A stretch of 64,000 nt of DNA from Chrysopilus asiliformis (GCA_964034945.1 OZ035960.1:46913002-46977001); one strand, 5' to 3'; counted from the stretch's first letter, positions 1-10,294 are shown. Numbers and translations are program-made. The notes: generated by a model from the sequence alone, not told the origin.

Positions 1-697
1 ACCCCAGAATAGATTTTTTTTCCGGAAAATTTGGAGAAAAGGATAATCACGTTATCCTTACAGGACCTTCCGTTATCCTTACAGACTTTTTAATGACAGA
101 TTCGGATTCAGCGACCCCAAAAACCCCCAGGATAGATTTTTTTCCGGAAAATTTGGAGAAAAGGATAATCACGTTATCCTTACAGGACCTTCCGTTATCC
201 TTACTGACTTTTTAATGACAGATTCGGATTCAGCGACCCCAAAAACCCCCAGGATAGATTTTTTTTCCGGAAAATTTGGAGAAAAGGATAATCACGTTAT
301 CCTTACAGGACCTTCCGTTATCCTTACAGACTTTTTAATGACAGATTCGGATTCAGCGACCCCAAAAACCCCCAGAATAGATTTTTTTCCGGAAAATTTG
401 GAGAAAAGGATAATCACGTTATCCTTACAGGACCTTCCGTTATACTTACAGACTTTTTAATGACAGATTCGGATTCAGCGACCCCAAAAACCCCCAGGAT
501 AGATTTTTTTTCCGGAAAATTTGGAGAAAAGGATAATCACGTTATCCTTACAGGACCTTCCGTTATCCTTACTGACTTTTTAATGACAGATTCGGATTCA
601 GCGACGCCAAAAACCCCCAGGATAGATTTTTTTCCGGAAAATTTGGAGAAAAGGATAATCACGTTATCCTTACAGGACCTTCCGTTATCCTTATAAG
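1..697. repeat. 122-123 bp tandem satellite, about six units
   Basis: Six near-identical units; the ATGACAGATTCGGATTC landmark recurs at 93, 215, 338, 460 and 583, so the period alternates 122/123 bp. Each unit contains a perfect 8-bp inverted repeat, AAGGATAA then 5 bases then TTATCCTT. The array runs off the left edge. The short frames it contains end and restart at TAATG at each unit border and are not credible genes. The same satellite occurs at 33911-34229, 39368-39808 and 45404-45848. Confidence 0.95.
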
Positions 698-860
698 GAC
701 GAAGTAGTGAAAATATTGTATTGTCATCGGACTTATATAAGTGTGCAAAATTTCAAGTCAATCGGACAAGTGGAAGTGGGTCAAAATTGGGTTGCAAGAT
801 TTGATCTGACAAACAGACAAACAAACAAGATAGCGAGCTAAATAAAAGCTTTTAAAAAAC
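698..860 (+). repeat. Tail of the 122-bp satellite family, GACA-like motif
   Basis: Starts AAGGACGAAGTAGTG, holds a TTTCAAGTCAATCGG motif and a short run of ACAGACAAAC, and ends AATAAAAGCTTTT. The same tail follows each of the three other copies of the 122-bp satellite (34230-34395, 39809-39975, 45849-46010), so satellite plus tail behaves as one dispersed unit. The class of element is not clear; the wording of the tail resembles 3' ends of many insect non-LTR and SINE repeats. Confidence 0.8.
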
Positions 861-1235
861 ATATTAATTTACCAAAATTTTTAAATGAGAAATGTTTTAA
901 AATATGGTGTCTGGTGAATTGTGATCGAAATTTTTTTATAATGTGTGTTTTTCAGTCTAAAAAAATAATATACTGCTTTGTGGACAACTTCTCCGCTGCG
1001 GAATTCTTGTTGTACTAGACTTTCGATTTGTGCTACAACTATCTTCTTCCCTCCAATAGAGGGACCGTAAAGATTGGGATACAAGGATAGGGGTTTTAAA
1101 GTTAGGGGAAAGGGTGAATTTTTGTGGCCTGAAATATTCCTTTCATTATTTCCAACCGAATAGCGGAAATGAGATCGAAATTGGTTTAGTGGATCAAAAG
1201 ATGCAAGAAGAGAGGGTTTAATGTTAGGAGGGAAC
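861..1235. repeat. Paralogous repeat block, part 1
   Basis: Matches about 20985-21594 next to gene C. Both blocks flank the 3' ends of paralogous Nimrod-like genes. The minus-strand frame here is not coding: the second copy preserves the repeat but not the full frame, and no protein family is recognisable. The block ends with GGAGGGAAC (1227-1235), the target duplication of the THAP element that follows. Confidence 0.75.
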
Positions 1236-2286
1236 CATGAATCAAACACAACAGATTGCGCAAAGGCGAGTTTCATTTTGGTAAACTTCTGCGCATGACG
1301 TCACAAGAGCGTACTGAAATGTCATTGATATGAGATTTGTTCTGTTTTCGCCTAAAAACTGGAATTTATTCTGTTTGCTGCAATATAAATATTATTTATT
1401 TTTATAAATAGTAAAAAAATAGTCAAACAACAACAATGCCTGTGAATTTTTACTACACTTTGTGAAAATAAATGAAAAATAGCTAAAATTTTTAGGTTAG
1501 AATTTTTTTTATTTTTCCTTTTTCTGGTAGTTAAATGTTCACAGAGTTCTTTATTCAATGTACGTTTACGGAAATACATCCTCGATGTAAAAAAAAGTTT
1601 TTTTACTTTAATATCACAATTATCTAAAGGTTCTGCAGCATTGATTGCTTCGTCATGCAAAGGCTCCTCGTTTGGTTGTAACAAATCAGCAACTAATTGT
1701 TTTGACTGCTTTTCAGCCATCCTGGTTGACCGACTTGAAGTTGCAACAGTTTCGGAAATGCTAAAGAAAGTTGGAATAGGATTTGCCTTCAATTTTCGAT
1801 GATGTACAAAGCCTGTAAAAGATAAACATTACTTAGAGTTTTGCTATTTACTGATATCTTACCCATTTCATACTGCATATTATTTTCGTAGCAATCAGGT
1901 ACAAAATGTAGGCTACAAATTCTCGCAGTTTTTATATTAAATGTATCCTTTCTTTTACAGAAGTTCGTTTATTTCCTCAATAAAAGTTTGTCCTTGGGAA
2001 ATGTATGGAAGCTCGTCTTTTCAATGCCTTTCTTTTCGTTGTTCCACACGGCACAAACACCCATTTCAATGTCTTAAATATTAAACACTTAGTTCTTGAG
2101 GTTAGTTTTGATATTACAGCACTTTTAACTACTTTTCAAACACTTAAAACTGAGATAAAACCACAAATTCTAAATTTTTCATAGACTTATTAAACATCTA
2201 CGCGCAGCTGACGTCACAATCTCTTGACAGCAAAAATCCAACATGGCGGACCTGCGCAATGCGCAATCTGTTGTATTTGATTCATG
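1236..2286 (-). mobile_element. P-like THAP-encoding DNA transposon, 1051 bp
   Basis: Terminal inverted repeats of 27 bp with one mismatch begin CATGAATCAAACACAACAGA at 1236 and end at 2286. The element is flanked by direct repeats GGAGGGAAC (1227-1235 and 2287-2295). The paralogous block at 21575-21600 has one uninterrupted GGAGGGAAC, so the empty site is known. P elements also start CATGA and make 8-bp duplications; here 9 bp match. Each end carries a TGACGTCAC motif (about 1297-1306 and 2210-2218) in inverted arrangement, like subterminal transposase sites. Only a THAP domain is encoded, not the catalytic part, so it is non-autonomous. The P-superfamily assignment rests on the THAP domain plus the terminal bases. 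Confidence 0.85.
1352..2064 (-). pseudogene. THAP zinc-finger protein of the P-like element, decayed
   Basis: Read on the minus strand from ATG at 2062-2064, exon 1 (2064-1863) gives a THAP fold: CAV near the start, FHTFPKD, RK, then after a stop TNFCKRKD and ICSLHF. A 50-bp intron (1813-1862, GTAAG...TTTACAG) is followed by RKLKANPIPTFF, the typical C-terminal end of THAP domains. Two defects: codon 32 is TAA (1969-1971) where THAP proteins usually have Trp, and the second zinc Cys of the C2CH ligand set is Trp (TGG). The reading frame is otherwise intact on both sides and across the intron. After the domain about 80 polar residues follow, then low-complexity sequence that may be non-coding. 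THAP domains bind element ends in P transposases; this copy is probably dead or young in decay. Confidence 0.8.
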
Positions 2287-2716
2287 GGAGGGAACGCTGA
2301 ATTTTTTTTAGCAATAAAACTTTTCTCCCGTAATATCCAGTCGAATCCCAAAAACAGTACCGAGATCGGTTGAGTGGATCAAAAGCTATGACGGAAGGGC
2401 AGACAATCACACAAACTCTCATTTCAAACGCATATACCCCCTCCGTTACGTCAGGGGTAAAAATGATAGTTTGCGAAGGTGAAATTTGCTGAAATTTTTG
2501 CGGGTGCAGCTCCCCCCAACTGTCCGATTTTTTTTTCAAATTAAACTTGCATTAACTTTTTTTTTTTCCTAAGGGCAATATACTTAAGGCTTCTTTGTAA
2601 TACCCCTAAGGTATATCTATAACACATATTAACCACAAGTGGGTAGGTTATTTCGTTTCGGAAGGAAAAAATCTAAGAAATACAATTCAGAAAGTCGCTC
2701 CAAAAAATTTCTAATA
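2287..2716. repeat. Paralogous repeat block, part 2
   Basis: Continues the block seen at 861-1235 and matches 21590-22016. It contains no recognisable gene; the minus-strand frame at 2282-2539 is repeated in degenerate form at the other copy and matches no family I know. Homology stops at 2714-2716 where the TA-flanked element 2717-5132 is inserted, and resumes at about 5135. Confidence 0.75.
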
Positions 2717-3059
2717 CACCTAATTCTGTTTTTACACGATAGATACGTTCCTGAACAGTACGTGTAAAAAAAAATCGTGTAAAAAAAGACATTGCATATA
2801 TGGAAAAATAGAAGATTGGTTCCGGACGATGGTTCCGGACCTAAAAAATTACCAAAACAGACGATCTAAAATTTGAATTTTAATATTTAAAGAAATCACT
2901 TTCCTTTTCTTGTTTGTTATAGGTGAATTATGTGACATTGTGTACGGGCTACTGAAAAATATTTCAGTTATAATTAATAAGAAAAAGATTTGAAAATTAT
3001 GTATAACTTACTATTTATCAGCTTTCGACAAAATCAATAAATTTGTACGTGAACGAATG

Positions 3060-4870
3060 TAATTTTAATTTTTATACTTGTATGGTGAAACCAAAGGGTA
3101 TATTAGATTTGCCTTACCGTTTGTAACGCTAAGATCCCGTCATCATACAAAAAAATGAATTACACCAGTGTGTTTAGAATGATAAAAAAAATTGAATTTT
3201 GCATGTCCATCCGTCTGTCTGTCTGTCCATCTGTCCGTCTGTCCGTCCGTCTGTGGCGCGGATTGCGGGCGCACGGATTGAGCTAGACTTGAAATTTTGC
3301 GCAGGTCTGTTTTTCGTAAAATGCGAGGCTACCCAACTAACAATTTTCGTCTCATAAGACTCTACTAGAGTCTTTTGAGAGTTTTCATACAGGGCTATTT
3401 CACCCTTGTAGAATGCTACAATTGTCTTATGAGTGGCTCATGAGGCTTAAATGGCGCACTTATGAGAACTTTTTTATCTTATAACAAGACAACAGTTCTT
3501 TTTGTAAGAGTCACGAAAGTCTCACAAGAACACTATTTGAATTCTAATGAGAGTTTATTGATATTCTCATAAAACTTTCATAACAAGTACTTTATGCTTT
3601 GCTAAAAAGAGAAGAGTATATAAAAATATCTAGCCGGTTTTATTTTTGAAGAGCTAAAGTAATTATTTGAAGAGTAAAAGTTATTTTTGAAGTGTTTATT
3701 TATTTTCGGATCCGAGTTATGTCTACGTTTGCGTATGATAATATTGTATTAGAATTTCATATGACATAGATTTTAAATTCTATTTTTTCGGATATATAGA
3801 CAAAAATTATATGGGGAATGCAATTTTACTGATAATATAAGATATTTTACTTCGAAAAAACGCGAAACCCCTCGAAAAAATCGAAAAAGTGAGATATATT
3901 ATAAATCGGAAATATAATATGGAAAAATTAAATTTTTAATATAATTGATCAAACTGTTTCAATTGTTTTAATGCGTTTTTGTTTTTAAAGAAAATAGCTT
4001 TTTGCAGTGTTTTTAGGTCCTAATTTACATATGTAAGCTGTTTTTGGAATTTCAAAGTTTCACTGTTAAAAAAGATCAAGGGAAAATATGGCGCATGTTG
4101 ACGAAGATTTATTTTAAGAATAAAATTCTACTAATAAGAACATAAGCTCGCGTTATACGAGTTTAAATCTTTTATGTCTCATATGAGCATTTTAACAAGT
4201 ATTTTTATACTTAAACTTTTACAAGCGCGTTTTTATGAGAATCATACGAATTAACTGCTCATAACATTTTTATTTAAGATTTAAACTCTTTAAGTGTTAA
4301 GACTTTATAAAAAATTTACAATGAGAACATAAGTTTTTAAAGGCTCGCTACAAGAGTTCAAAAATCGCCTTGCTATAATCGTAAAAGATTCAGTAGCTCT
4401 AGTAGCGTCATACTCTTATAAAAAGAACGCTATCAGAAAAAATTAGAGTGTCATTACAAGAACTATGTTATGAGAGTATCCAGTGTGTTAAGAAAGTTTA
4501 ATGAGAAGATTTCAAAATTCGTAAGAGTTTTGGTCTGGAGAGTTTGTTAGTTGGGTAAGTTCGTTCATGGGCCAAAATGGACCATTAGGGGGGGTACTCC
4601 CCATACGAACAAAAACGTTTTTTGCGAATATCTTAAAAAACGGTGCATCTTATCAAAAAAGTGCAAGAACAAAAGTTATTTAGGATATGGTTCTACATAA
4701 AACTCCCATACATCAAAATCCGATTGGAATAAATTTAAAAAAATCTTATTGGAAAGTTTGACTTTAAAGTGGAATTTTGATACAACTGTTCGCTGTTCAC
4801 TTAAATCACCATACAGTTTTTCAATAATTGCCACATTGGCAATTATACCAAACTCGAAACGCAGGCAAAA
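3060..4870 (-). repeat. GACA-tailed dispersed repeat, minus orientation, split
   Basis: Sequence at about 3070-3331 and 4556-4870 is the reverse complement of the fuller copy at 49960-50610. The landmark strings are CCAAAGGGTATATTAGATT near 3095, the (TCTG/TCCG)n run at 3205-3255, and ACCATTAGGGGGGGTA at 4580. The two halves are one copy split at TA 3330-3331 by the element 3332-4555. Other copies lie at about 25620-25970, 29090-29540 and 60600-60960. The class is uncertain; a non-LTR or SINE-like origin is likely. Confidence 0.7.
3332..4555. mobile_element. TA-flanked element with CCCAACTAACAA ends, 1224 bp
   Basis: Starts CCCAACTAACAA at 3332 and ends TTGTTAGTTGGG at 4555, with TA on both sides (3330-3331, 4556-4557). 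Removing it rejoins the GACA-tailed repeat exactly as in the copy near 50300. The interior is rich in short inverted and direct runs such as CTCATAAGA, ACAAGAGT and TCTTATGAG, spread over the whole length. No ORF of note. Non-autonomous element of unknown superfamily; TA duplication fits Tc1/mariner-like or related groups. Confidence 0.85.
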
Positions 4871-5132
4871 CGAATTGAGGTTATATAATTGAGGTTACAT
4901 AATTCGGGGAATTCCCCACAAATAGAAATTACAAATGTAACGAGACGAATTGTGAAGCTGAGTGATGGTGGGGTTGGGAGAAAAATAATACACACGCAAA
5001 AAAAAATCTTAGAATTGGGGTCGTTCGTGTTAAATCAAAACAACTCGTGGAAAAAGAGAATCAATTTTTTTTTTCAATTCGTGTTAAATCAAAATCGTGT
5101 AAAAAAAGTTCGTGTAAAAACAGAATTAGGTG

Positions 5133-5691
5133 TATTTTTTTTCAGTTTACTCGGTAACACTGGCCCCAGAGAGCTGAATCGTACGTCGATGCGTCCGTCA
5201 TGCGTGCGTCCGGTAGACCGTTTTATGCGGTGACAGTTGGGTACGGCAACGCATCACTTCTTCTTAACTTTTTTTGCACTTCTTCCATTAGTTTATCGTC
5301 GAAACAATTACTTTCAATTTGTTCCATACTTAAATTGCTTAAATCGTAACCAAACTTTTTTGCGAAATGACATTTCCGTGCGGTGCCGCATGTAAAAGTA
5401 GAAAGTCGACCTACTCTATGCGGTTGCCGAATCGGACAAACGCATTATTAGCAGAGTACTCATAGCAGCCCGTTGATTTTATTTTGACTGCATCGAACTG
5501 TCAACGTGACGGACGCATGGCGGACGCACGGACGTATGTTTCTGGTTCTACCTTAAATTGCGCAAAATTATTTCTAGTACTAAGGTGTACTAAAATTAGT
5601 AAAAAGTTTTCATTTCGAAGCCAAGGGCAGTTTCATTATGGCTACCCGGGTATGATCTTTACGAATATGATTTTCTGAAATGGTTTTTTTT
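5133..5691. repeat. Paralogous block, part 3, 3' flank of gene A
   Basis: Nearly identical to about 22020-22570, which lies next to the 3' end of gene C. It contains palindromic hints such as GCGTCCGTCATGCGTGCGTCC near 5190 and GACGGACGCATGGCGGACGC near 5510 that pair across the block (CGTACGTCGATGCGTCCGTC against GACGGACGCATGGCGGAC), so it may be an inverted-repeat element of about 400 bp. I see no gene. Confidence 0.6.
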
Positions 5692-7021
5692 TTAAATATT
5701 CAAAATAGAATACTCACCAATTTTTTTAACACCTGTTCTATCATTTTTACAGAGATTTTTCGTTTTAATTATTATAATCGCTGTTAAAATTGTTGCGAGG
5801 AATAAAATCGCTAAAATTACGATCCCAATAACAAATTCACTTATAGATTCTGTGTAGTTCTCTAAACTTTGTGCTATCACAAGAGCAATTTTGTCTACAA
5901 ATCTATCGAAGAGACTCTGCGTTACTGGAAGACATTCAAATGGATCGTCTATGTTCAGGTAAAATCCCGTAGGACATTCACAAATATCCGGAGCTATGCA
6001 GTTTCCGTTGAAGCAGCCATCACCATCGTTGCATACAGGATTACATAACTGTCGACCGTTCTCCATTGTTAGTATGTATCCGTCCCAACATTTGCAACTA
6101 TCATTTCCAAGGAAAAATCCATTTAGACATTTCTGGACGCATTCATTGCCGTTAATCATTTCGTAGCCGATGTGACATTGGCAGGTATTATTCGTACCAC
6201 AAAATCCACCTTTGCAGTGATATTCGCACTCTGGAATACACCAATTAGCTAGATTCTCGGATAAAACGTGTCCTTTATCACATTGGCATTTTCCTTCAAT
6301 GCAGCTGCCGTACATACAATCTGGAATACATTGCAAGGATTTGGTTTCCACTTCGATGTCTTCAGGATGCTCCGTTTTTGTGGAAGTGCTAACAAGCTTC
6401 AGAGTTTCACTGATATTTGAAATCGGTATGCATTTGTAAGGATCTTCTGGTATAGCAGTGAACCCTTCGAAACAGACGCAAAGATCAGGTCCTGCACAAT
6501 AGGAGTTCACACATAAATCACCGCCACATTGTAGTTGACATATTCCATTTTGATCCTTTTTATATTCTGGATCACAAACGTAAGAATTCGGCCCAGTGCA
6601 TATTGCAATTTCGCGTTCTATACAAAATGGTTTACAACCGGACCCGGCTCTGCGATAGTAGCCTTCTTTGCAGACACAAACTCCTGGAGCGAGGCAATTG
6701 CAATTCCGGATATCCTGACACACAGGATCACAAATATGGCTCGAGCTAGAGTTTTTTCGGTATCCTTTCCAGCAAGTGCAATTTTCTGTTGATGTGCAAT
6801 ATGCATTTACACATTCACTAGAACACTTCGGTTTGCAACCTACTTCATTATGAAATTCATATCCTTCGGGGCACTCACATCTCTCAGGTGCGTAGCAGTG
6901 ACCATTTAAACATTTCGTGCAGACTGGTTTACATTCAGTGTTTGAGATTTTCACATATCCTGTGTGACAGTCACAGATATTCTCGCCCACACAATTTCCA
7001 TTAATGCATGATTCTTCACCC
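5692..7021 (-). pseudogene. 5'-truncated copy of Nimrod-like membrane protein (gene A)
   Basis: An open frame of about 440 codons covers the last EGF/NIM repeats and the membrane anchor of a Nimrod-like protein. It has runs of C-x2/3-C..NG.C..P..C.C..GY and, near the C-terminus, a hydrophobic segment of about 30 residues (FVIGIVILAILFLATILTAI core) followed by a short basic tail. It is about 96% identical to the 3' part of gene C at 22571-23890. Homology stops abruptly at 7019-7021, where the neighbouring sequence changes to an oppositely oriented EGF fragment; no start, signal peptide or upstream exon remains. A GTGAGT donor-like site lies at 5712-5717, so the true tail may continue in a further exon. 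Because the frame is still open, the duplication is young or the fragment is expressed as part of something else. Confidence 0.8.
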
Positions 7022-7027
7022 AAAATG

Positions 7028-7157
7028 GACTTTGCAGTGTCTCGACGGATTCAGAAAAATCGATCATAATGTCTGCGTGGCGACATGCAACCCTGACTGC
7101 GTAAATGGCTTCTGCGTCGGACCGAATCGCTGCCAGTGCTATCCAGATCACGTGTGG
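7028..7157 (+). pseudogene. Plus-strand EGF/NIM-repeat exon fragment
   Basis: From about 7034 the plus strand reads one and a half NIM-type repeats: QCLDGFRKIDHNVCVATC then NPDCVNGFCVGPNRCQCYP. The pattern matches the repeat style of gene B (15740-20602) rather than that of the adjacent minus-strand gene A. It starts directly at the breakpoint of gene A and ends at about 7157 where retroelement sequence begins. Only about 130 bp remain, so it is a relic marking an inversion or a fusion of two repeat genes. Confidence 0.75.
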
Positions 7158-7365
7158 GTTGTCAGTAGGAATGTTGTGTTCTAAAGCGTTTGCTAGTTCT
7201 TTCGCTGTGCTATCGTATTGTCCAAGGTCGATGTCGTGTATGATTTTGAAATTTCCTGTTTGGATTTTTGCCTGTCCTAAGCTTATGGTGACTACTTGCG
7301 AATTCGTGTAGTCGAGGATTTGTATTTCGCGTTCAGCGAGGCAAAGGGTAATTCTGGAAAAGAAA
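7158..7365 (-). pseudogene. Open frame downstream of gypsy integrase, possible env-like start
   Basis: About 68 in-frame codons on the minus strand follow the integrase region without a stop and end at the junction with the EGF fragment. In errantivirus-type Ty3/gypsy elements a third, env-like frame starts at this place, and the wording of the frame fits such an N-terminus, but I cannot prove it. Truncated; no fusion or membrane region is present. Confidence 0.4.
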
Positions 7366-8355
7366 TTAATTACGGATATTACTCTTGTGAATCGTTTTTC
7401 CTGACTCGGTAATTACGGCGGTATTTTTATTTTCCCTAACTACTTCTTTATTATACCGGACAGTGAGTTTCGATCCTACTCTTTTATTATGTTTGACGAA
7501 TATTGTTTCACCTATCGCGTAATTCTTTATGGGTTTCCGTTTCTTGTTGTGGAATTTAATGTCCTTTTCTTGTTTTTCTTTTAACCTTTCTAAATTGTCC
7601 ATACGACATCTTTCGAAATTTTCTGGGTTGACTCTAGGGGATCGACCGAGGAAGAGCTCAACGGGTTTCTTTCCCGTGACGGAGTGAACCGTGCAGTTGT
7701 ACTCGTGAGTGGCTCTTTCCAGAAGTTCGTCAAAAGGACGATCTCTTCCTTCTGCTTTAAGGCATCTCATTATCTCTGCTAGGGTGGAGTGGAATCTCTC
7801 TATTTGTCCGTTAACTTCACTTTTGTAAGGGGGAACTTTAAATATTATTATGTGTAATTCGTCCTCCATCATAGATGTTATTGAGGCTGAATTGAAAGAT
7901 TTTTCGTTATCTAGGATAACTACTTCAGGGATGGAAAAAAAGAAAAGAATATCTCTCAATGGTCTTCGTATGTCCTCGATTGATCTTGAATTGATCAAAT
8001 AGGTTTTGGCGTATTTAGTGAATTTATCGATAGCCGTTAGGACCAGATTTCTTTCTGTGCTAAACACATCTAAATGGATTGTGTGTCCTGGATAATTTGG
8101 AATGGGCGTGGGAGTTAGCACAGGTTTATTTGGGTGCCGGTGATACTTATTTTGTTTGCATGTAGCACAATTTTTTGTGAGTCTTTTGATTTTATGTCTC
8201 ATTTTAGGAAAGTAGAATTTTTCTAATATTTGGAGCCTGTTTTCTTCGGCATTCCTGTGGGCTCGACGGTGTTCCGTCAATATTTGTTCGTCTTGGTCTG
8301 TCTCATTTGTGACATCCTGAACTAGAGTTTGAGTATACCGAATTTTATAGTTTCT
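7366..8355 (-). pseudogene. Ty3/gypsy integrase domain
   Basis: Minus-strand frame of about 300 codons with an HHCC zinc region (H..H around HRRAH, then CATC), the integrase core with Asp in HLDVF, Asp in ILDNE and Glu in GQIERFH, and a basic C-terminal part. The layout fits errantivirus-type pol proteins. The frame remains open upstream to 8355, where a solo LTR is inserted; the rest of pol continues beyond it at 9480. The element as a whole is broken, so the domain is a relic although its catalytic residues are still present. Confidence 0.85.
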
Positions 8356-8360
8356 GAAAT

Positions 8361-9474
8361 GAACTGGGTATATTTTGTGATGAATTGCATTTCGACTTTT
8401 CCAGAATGCAATCCATCACTTTACCTAAAACCATAGGTACAAAGTATTAAGACAGAGCATTGAACCACCCTTTGAGCAACATAGGCAATTCTCAAGCAAT
8501 TCCTATCACTTTCATATGCAGTCCGGTCAATGCACCTATCCAAACTCTATACGAAAACATCAGTTTCCGGTCCGATTAATACACCTTTCAGAAATCATTA
8601 TACAAAATCATCAAAACTCTTCAATTCATACCGTCGGTCAACGCTCCCGACATGTATTCAACATTAAAATCATAAAAATGCCAATCAGCAAAAACGAAGC
8701 ACGCGACAAACGCGCTCATATTGCAACACAAATGTTTTGATCTTATTTCACAACAGTGAAATACGCGAATTAGCATTACATGACAATGCAATTCTTATTT
8801 CCGTCACCCAGAATTAGGTCAAATGTTACTTGCACCTGTTTTAGCAACGTGACTAGGATTTCCACCATCAATTAATCGAACAGGTCAAGACGCCTATAAA
8901 AGGAGGTGTCAAGGCCTGGCTCGGCAGTTATTCTAAAAGTATTTTTCTAAAAGTTATGATAGAGTTAGTTTGTTTTTAGGAGTTTTTAGGAGTTTTGGAA
9001 GAGTTATTCTTTGAGTTTTTCTTTTAAAAGAGTTATTTTATTTTGAAAAAGTTGTGTTTTTAAAAGTCATGTTAAGAATTTTTAAAGGAGTTTTTAAGTG
9101 TTTTTCGAGTTCAGTTAGTTTGGAGAGATTTTAAAAGAGTTTTGGAGTTTTTCATTCAAATTCAAGAAACTATCGACGAAGTTCATTTAATATACAGTTC
9201 TCGGAAAAGTGATTTGAGTAAGAAGAAAATTCAGACTTTTGTTCTTCAGACATTAAAAATTTAGTTTTTGGTTAATCAAGATTGTGAAGATTTTGTGAAG
9301 TAATTCAAACTAAGATAATAAGACTAAAAATTGTGAACCAATTAAATTATAAAAAGTTGTGTAAACAGTCGAGTTAATCTAAAGTAAATAAAAATCTTTA
9401 AAATAAATTTTGTGACTTTGTTTTATTGTTTTGGGGTGAAAGTTTCCAAAAAGATTTATCAGTCGCATCGAGGT
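8361..9474 (+). mobile_element. Solo LTR inserted into gypsy pol, 1114 bp
   Basis: Flanked by GAAAT on both sides (8356-8360, 9475-9479); the pol frame matches on either side of it, so this is a clean insertion. It contains a TATA box (8895-8902), a likely start region about 30 bases downstream (CGGCAGTT), and AATAAA signals at 9387-9392 and 9402-9407, the order expected of a plus-strand LTR. It is rich in GAGTTTTTAGGAGTT-type short repeats at 8960-9150. Its ends are not canonical TG...CA, so the exact termini may be off by a base. No internal region remains. Confidence 0.75.
8895..8902 (+). promoter_or_regulatory. TATA box of the solo LTR
   Basis: TATAAAAG in a CGCC...GAGG context, followed after about 30 bases by GGCTCGGCAGTTATTC, which suits a transcription start. 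It points rightwards, antisense to the gypsy fragment around it. Confidence 0.6.
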
Positions 9475-9479
9475 GAAAT

Positions 9480-10294
9480 CACGTTTTGTTACAATTTCTT
9501 GTACAAGTCCCATTACTTCTTCGGGTGTAGCTAAACCGTTGACGACGTTGGGGTTAAGATATCTCTTAAAGATATCAATTATGTCCTGATGCGTGTAGGG
9601 TGGTTTGATGAAAATGTGTCTGATGTAGTTGTCAAACGGGGCCTTTACCTGATAGGAATTTTCCTCTCCTAATTCTAGTAAGAGTTGGTTACGGAAGACG
9701 TTTAGTGGGGCTTCTACGGATGGAATGAGATTTTGAGATGAACTCTCGTCGCTATGTTGCGTCGCGGTCAAGGCGTTTGTCCTTGATTCTCGTGGAAGTC
9801 GGGAAAGTGAGTCAGCGACAACGTTGGTTTTGCCAGGTTTATATTATAGCTCATAGTTGTACTCTTCGAGTATGGCTTTCCAACGCTTCATTTTTGTGTT
9901 TGTGTTTTTGCTACTTAGTGCGTAGGTTAGTGGCTGGTGGTCCGTTAGGATCACAACTTTCCTAGACCCATATAAATAATTTCGTAAGGAGTTTAGGGCC
10001 CATATTATGGCCAACATCTCCTTCTCGTTCGTAGCGTAGTTCTGCTCGGTTTTTGACAATGTTCTTGACAAGAATGTTATAGGCTTATTTTCTTGAGCTA
10101 GTACTGCGCCTAGGGCATAATCTGAGGCGTCTGTTGTGAGTTCGAAGGTCTTGTTGAAATCAGGGTGGATTAGAAGTATCTTCCGATATAAGGGCACTTT
10201 TGATTTTTTTAAAAGCTTCTAGGGCTTTTCCGTTGATTATTACGGTTTTTTTCTGGGAAAGGTTTTTGGATACTCGTCCATCTTCCCCTCTTAA
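9480..10294 (-). pseudogene. Ty3/gypsy RNase H and pol linker, broken
   Basis: The minus strand shows RNase H with the acidic set TTDASDYALGAVL, NEKEMLAI and TDHQPL, followed by the conserved YKPGKTNVVAD..SRLP motif. An in-frame TAA (near 9842-9844) sits just before YKPGK. A frameshift lies near 10180-10190 between the end of reverse transcriptase and RNase H. The linker downstream (to 9480) is open and leads to the integrase beyond the LTR insertion. Inactive relic. Confidence 0.8.

Larger units (their letters stand above)
2717..5132. mobile_element. TA-flanked DNA element with 23-bp perfect TIRs, 2416 bp
   Basis: Begins CACCTAATTCTGTTTTTACA at 2717 and ends with the exact reverse complement at 5132; 23 terminal bases are a perfect inverted repeat. 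TA flanks both ends (2715-2716 and 5133-5134). The paralogous site near 22010-22020 lacks the whole insert. Variants of the ACACGA motif recur inside both ends (about 2760-2790 and 5025-5112). TA duplication suggests a Tc1/mariner-type or similar family; no transposase is seen, so it is non-autonomous. It contains a GACA-tailed repeat and the 3332-4555 element. Confidence 0.85.

Noticed and set aside
215..696. Two small ORFs in the 122-bp satellite
   Set aside because: They repeat with the satellite, restart at TAATG at unit borders and have no family match.
881..1276. 131-codon minus ORF as a gene
   Set aside because: It lies across a repeat block and the border of the THAP element; the paralogous copy does not keep the frame.
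1352..2064. THAP protein as a functional host gene
   Set aside because: It lies wholly between transposon TIRs, has an in-frame stop and lacks one zinc ligand.
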